From CANLBN01 sp050298695 (lineage in GTDB: Bacteria > Pseudomonadota > Gammaproteobacteria > Pseudomonadales > Cellvibrionaceae): a DNA stretch of 8,482 nucleotides. Below are positions 6,955 to 8,482 of this stretch, in pieces. A program made the position numbers and the translations under genes. Positions within the stretch are counted from its first letter, which is position 1; every line of letters starts with the position of its first letter. Where the stretch lies: the NCBI GenBank assembly GCA_050298695.1, contig JBNKUQ010000116.1, positions 1-8,482 of the forward strand, in the 5' to 3' direction. The notes beneath the pieces are model-generated. The model was given only the letters and a program-made list of their open reading frames with translations, ran no database searches and had not been told where the DNA came from.

Positions 6955-7140
6955 TTATGTGGAGCGATAAATTATGTGCAGTAAAAATTAAAAAATAGTA
7001 CAATAATGGCTTATCACTTCTTTTTTCTTTGCATAATTTTTCTTGTTCAAAACATAAAAAGGCAAGCAAGCTTTATTCGCTCACCTTTTCTATTTTTATC
7101 AATTTAAATTTATCGAATAACCAATATAGGCATTGTTTAT
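6955..7140. promoter_or_regulatory. Shared spacer between the two divergent lysis modules
   Basis: This very AT-rich spacer must hold the promoters of both modules. I see only weak candidates. On the + strand, TTGCAT (7029-7034) lies 18 bp from CATAAA (7053-7058). On the minus strand, CATAAT-like boxes near 6970-6980 have no good -35. An imperfect pair AAATTATG (6969-6976) and CATAATTT (7032-7039) flanks the centre and shares bases with the half-sites of the 32-bp palindrome, so one regulator may bind several places here. No RNA gene or ORF is supported. Confidence 0.35.
7057..7089. terminator. Terminator- or attenuator-like hairpin upstream of the GH108 gene
   Basis: AAAAGGCAAGC (7057-7067) pairs with GCTCACCTTTT (7079-7089) across an 11-nt loop. 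On the + strand the stem has two central mismatches and is followed by a T-rich run (CTATTTTTA). On the minus strand the mismatches become G-U wobbles and the stem is followed by a U-rich tail. It lies 51 bp before the GH108 start. It could insulate the two modules or attenuate + strand transcription. Confidence 0.4.
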
Positions 7141-7656
7141 ATGGCAGAATTTTCACTTGCATACAATAAAATGATTCGTAACGAAGGGGGTTATATTAAT
7201 CACAAAATCTTAGGAGATCGTGGTGGCCAAACCTATGCTGGAATCTCACGTACTTTTCATGGTGACTGGCCTGGATGGGCTTTGATTGATAATAACGAGC
7301 TAAACAGCTCAAGGTTAAATCGATTAGTCTTTAATTTTTATAAGGATAAATTCTGGAATAGAATCAGTGGCGACCAAATTAATAATCAAAAAATTGCCGA
7401 GAGTATGTTCGATTTTTCTGTCAATGCTGGTGTTCGTACTTCTATTAAATTAGTTCAAGTAATCCTTGGCGTTAAACCAGATGGCATAGTGGGAGAAAGA
7501 ACACTCAAAAAACTCAATCAATCTGATGAAGAGTTATTTGTCTCGAAGTACTCTCTTGCAAAAGTGGCAAGGTATACGGAGATTGTTAACCGTGATCGAC
7601 GACAAATTAAGTTTTTATTGGGCTGGCTAAATAGAACTCTAAAGGCGTTATCATGA
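7141..7656 (+). CDS. GH108 N-acetylmuramidase endolysin
   Basis: This is a 171-residue peptidoglycan muramidase with the complete two-part layout of the GH108 family. The N-terminal catalytic domain (about 5-95) has NEGGY with catalytic Glu15 and DRGGQTYAGIS, the counterpart of the usual DPGGxTxxGIT. The C-terminal PG_binding_3-type domain (about 95-170) has VILGVKPDGIVGERTLKKL and ends with FLLGWLNR. There is no signal peptide or TM segment, so holin-dependent release is expected. Family members include zliS-type phage lysozymes and TtsA, which Salmonella Typhi uses to secrete typhoid toxin, so a secretion role is as plausible as lysis. The ribosome binding site is weak (AGGC, 11 bases upstream of the ATG). 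Its stop overlaps the 3TM holin start by 4 bp (ATGA), a two-gene operon. It is more AT-rich than the left-hand genes, which suggests transfer. Confidence 0.92.
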   Translation: MAEFSLAYNKMIRNEGGYINHKILGDRGGQTYAGISRTFHGDWPGWALIDNNELNSSRLNRLVFNFYKDKFWNRISGDQINNQKIAESMFDFSVNAGVRTSIKLVQVILGVKPDGIVGERTLKKLNQSDEELFVSKYSLAKVARYTEIVNRDRRQIKFLLGWLNRTLKALS

Positions 7657-8111
7657 ATTTATTAAGCGTTGGGGATATTATTAACGGTGTAAGCAATATT
7701 GCTGATGACCTATTTACGTCTGACGAGGAACGCCTTAAGATTGAGATACAAGAAAAACGTATCGAAGCCAGTTTAATTGAAGGACAACTAGCTATCAATG
7801 CTGAGGAGGCTAGACACGGTAGTATCTTTGTCGCCGGCTGGCGCCCATTTATTGGCTGGGTCGGAGGAATAGCGTTAGCGTATCAATTTATCATTTATCC
7901 ATTGTTAATTTGGGTGTGGGCGCTAGGGCAAGCGCAGGGTTGGCTTCCTTGTTACATTGATCCATTTCAAATTTCAGGTGTTTGCACATTCACAACGCCT
8001 CCCGTATTTGACAGCAGTGTATTGTTTGCAATGCTAACAGGCTTATTAGGGATAGGTGGTATGCGCTCTTACGATAAATTAATGAAAATAGATACCAAAA
8101 AAATACAATAA
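7653..8111 (+). CDS. 3TM holin (GTA_holin_3TM family)
   Basis: This 152-residue membrane protein has an N-terminal amphipathic, charged region (1-57, including EERLKIEIQEKRIEASLIEG), then AGWRPFIGWVGGIALAYQF (61-79), the hallmark of the 3TM holin family first noted in gene transfer agents (PF11351). A first TM segment covers about 64-92 and a second covers about 121-137 (SSVLFAMLTGLLGIGGMRSY), followed by a basic tail. The loop between them holds two Cys (100 and 111), which could form a disulfide if periplasmic. It is expected to form inner-membrane lesions that pass the GH108 muramidase translated just upstream, with which it overlaps by 4 bp. AAAGG lies 8 bases before the ATG. It is the last gene of the + strand module and converges on the recombinase gene. 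Confidence 0.9.
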   Translation: MNLLSVGDIINGVSNIADDLFTSDEERLKIEIQEKRIEASLIEGQLAINAEEARHGSIFVAGWRPFIGWVGGIALAYQFIIYPLLIWVWALGQAQGWLPCYIDPFQISGVCTFTTPPVFDSSVLFAMLTGLLGIGGMRSYDKLMKIDTKKIQ

Positions 8112-8128
8112 TTTTTTCTTTTAAATAC

Positions 8129-8174
8129 CAGGCAGATATAGTAATAGCTCACACCTGCCTGACATTTTAGGTGT
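8129..8174. terminator. Overlapping inverted repeats between the convergent holin and recombinase genes
   Basis: CAGGCAG (8129-8135) pairs with CTGCCTG (8155-8161) over a 19-nt loop, and ACACCT (8151-8156) pairs with AGGTGT (8169-8174) over 12 nt. The two share bases and are mutually exclusive. Neither has a clean U-tract on the + strand. The spot, between two convergent stops, suits a terminator. Two competing repeats beside a recombinase gene could also mark a recombination site. Confidence 0.35.
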
Positions 8175-8181
8175 TGTACAA

Positions 8182-8482
8182 CTACTTCTTATTTAATAAA
8201 TCCATTAGTTTGTCTGGCGCAGTAAATGTCCCAGGTTTTAAACGTTGAGGGACAACATCCATCAACATATTTAGCTTCTCACTAGGGTCTGCACGCAAAT
8301 AAATTTCTGTGCTATGAATGCTTTCATGCCCTAACCAAAGCGCTACTTTTCTGATGTCATGAGTTGCTTTTAATGTATGCATTGCACAAGTGTGGCGTAG
8401 TGTATGAGGGGAAACACGCTTGTCGTTTAAAGAAGAACAACTCCTTCCAGCATTGGCCGTATGTTTAGCTAAAATATACTCA
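8182..8482 (-). CDS. Tyrosine recombinase/integrase, C-terminal part (5' end outside window)
   Basis: One hundred C-terminal residues are visible; the frame is open to the right edge. The catalytic boxes are plain: SPHTLRHTCAMHTL has the H-x-x-R pair, ALWLGHES has the conserved His, and STEIYLRADPSEKL carries the nucleophile Tyr (codon about 8301-8299). The tail (PQRLKPGTFTAPDKLMDLL) resembles the integrases I recall from tandem recombinase (recombinase-in-trio-like) elements and related site-specific integrases, more than lambda-type phage integrases; that subclass is uncertain. The catalytic residues seen are intact, so the enzyme may be active. It borders the plus-strand lysis module with 70 bp between stops and may be how this region was acquired. 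The N-terminal DNA-binding half and any sister recombinases lie off the window. Confidence 0.9.
   Translation of the reverse strand, partial: EYILAKHTANAGRSCSSLNDKRVSPHTLRHTCAMHTLKATHDIRKVALWLGHESIHSTEIYLRADPSEKLNMLMDVVPQRLKPGTFTAPDKLMDLLNKK

Noticed and set aside
1..8482. CRISPR array, tRNA, rRNA or integron attC sites
   Set aside because: No regularly spaced repeats, cloverleaf-forming sequence, rRNA motif or attC-like core site was seen on either strand by eye.

Overview
The window looks like chromosomal DNA of a moderately AT-rich marine gammaproteobacterium. A Vibrionaceae-like host is the best guess, from the style of the TonB receptor operon and the phage-type genes. This is inference from protein character; no rRNA, tRNA or species marker is present.

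Left part (1-4940). The tail of an alpha/beta hydrolase gene on the + strand runs convergently into a three-gene minus-strand operon. Transcribed from about 4760 leftward, the operon encodes: (i) a two-TM membrane protein that looks like a decayed hybrid histidine kinase, with a DHp-like segment lacking the His, no ATPase domain, and a receiver-like domain lacking its acidic pair; (ii) an exported protein related to the ABC_sub_bind periplasmic binding proteins; and (iii) a 719-residue TonB-dependent outer-membrane receptor. The genes are 8 bp apart or overlap by 26 bp. The set reads as an uptake and sensing operon for an unidentified ligand.

Right part (4941-8482). This is an accessory region of phage-derived genes with no phage structural genes in view. 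A + strand gene for a divergent XRE/HTH-like regulator lies behind a promoter whose -10 box sits inside an inverted repeat. It is followed by two independent phage-type lysis modules transcribed away from each other from one 200-bp spacer. The minus-strand module is 3TM-type holin-like protein, DUF1353-like protein, GH24 lysozyme. The plus-strand module is GH108 muramidase, then 3TM holin. Neither muramidase has a signal peptide, so each would depend on a holin to reach the wall. A perfect 32-bp palindrome covers the start of the minus-strand holin gene, and a hairpin with a U-rich tail precedes the plus-strand muramidase. The right edge holds the catalytic C-terminus of a tyrosine recombinase.

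Taken together, 4941-8482 is a candidate lysis or secretion island: regulator, two holin/endolysin pairs and a recombinase. It could be a prophage remnant, the release module of a toxin or tailocin, or a holin-based (type 10-like) secretion locus. The window alone cannot decide, because no cargo gene and no spanin were seen.
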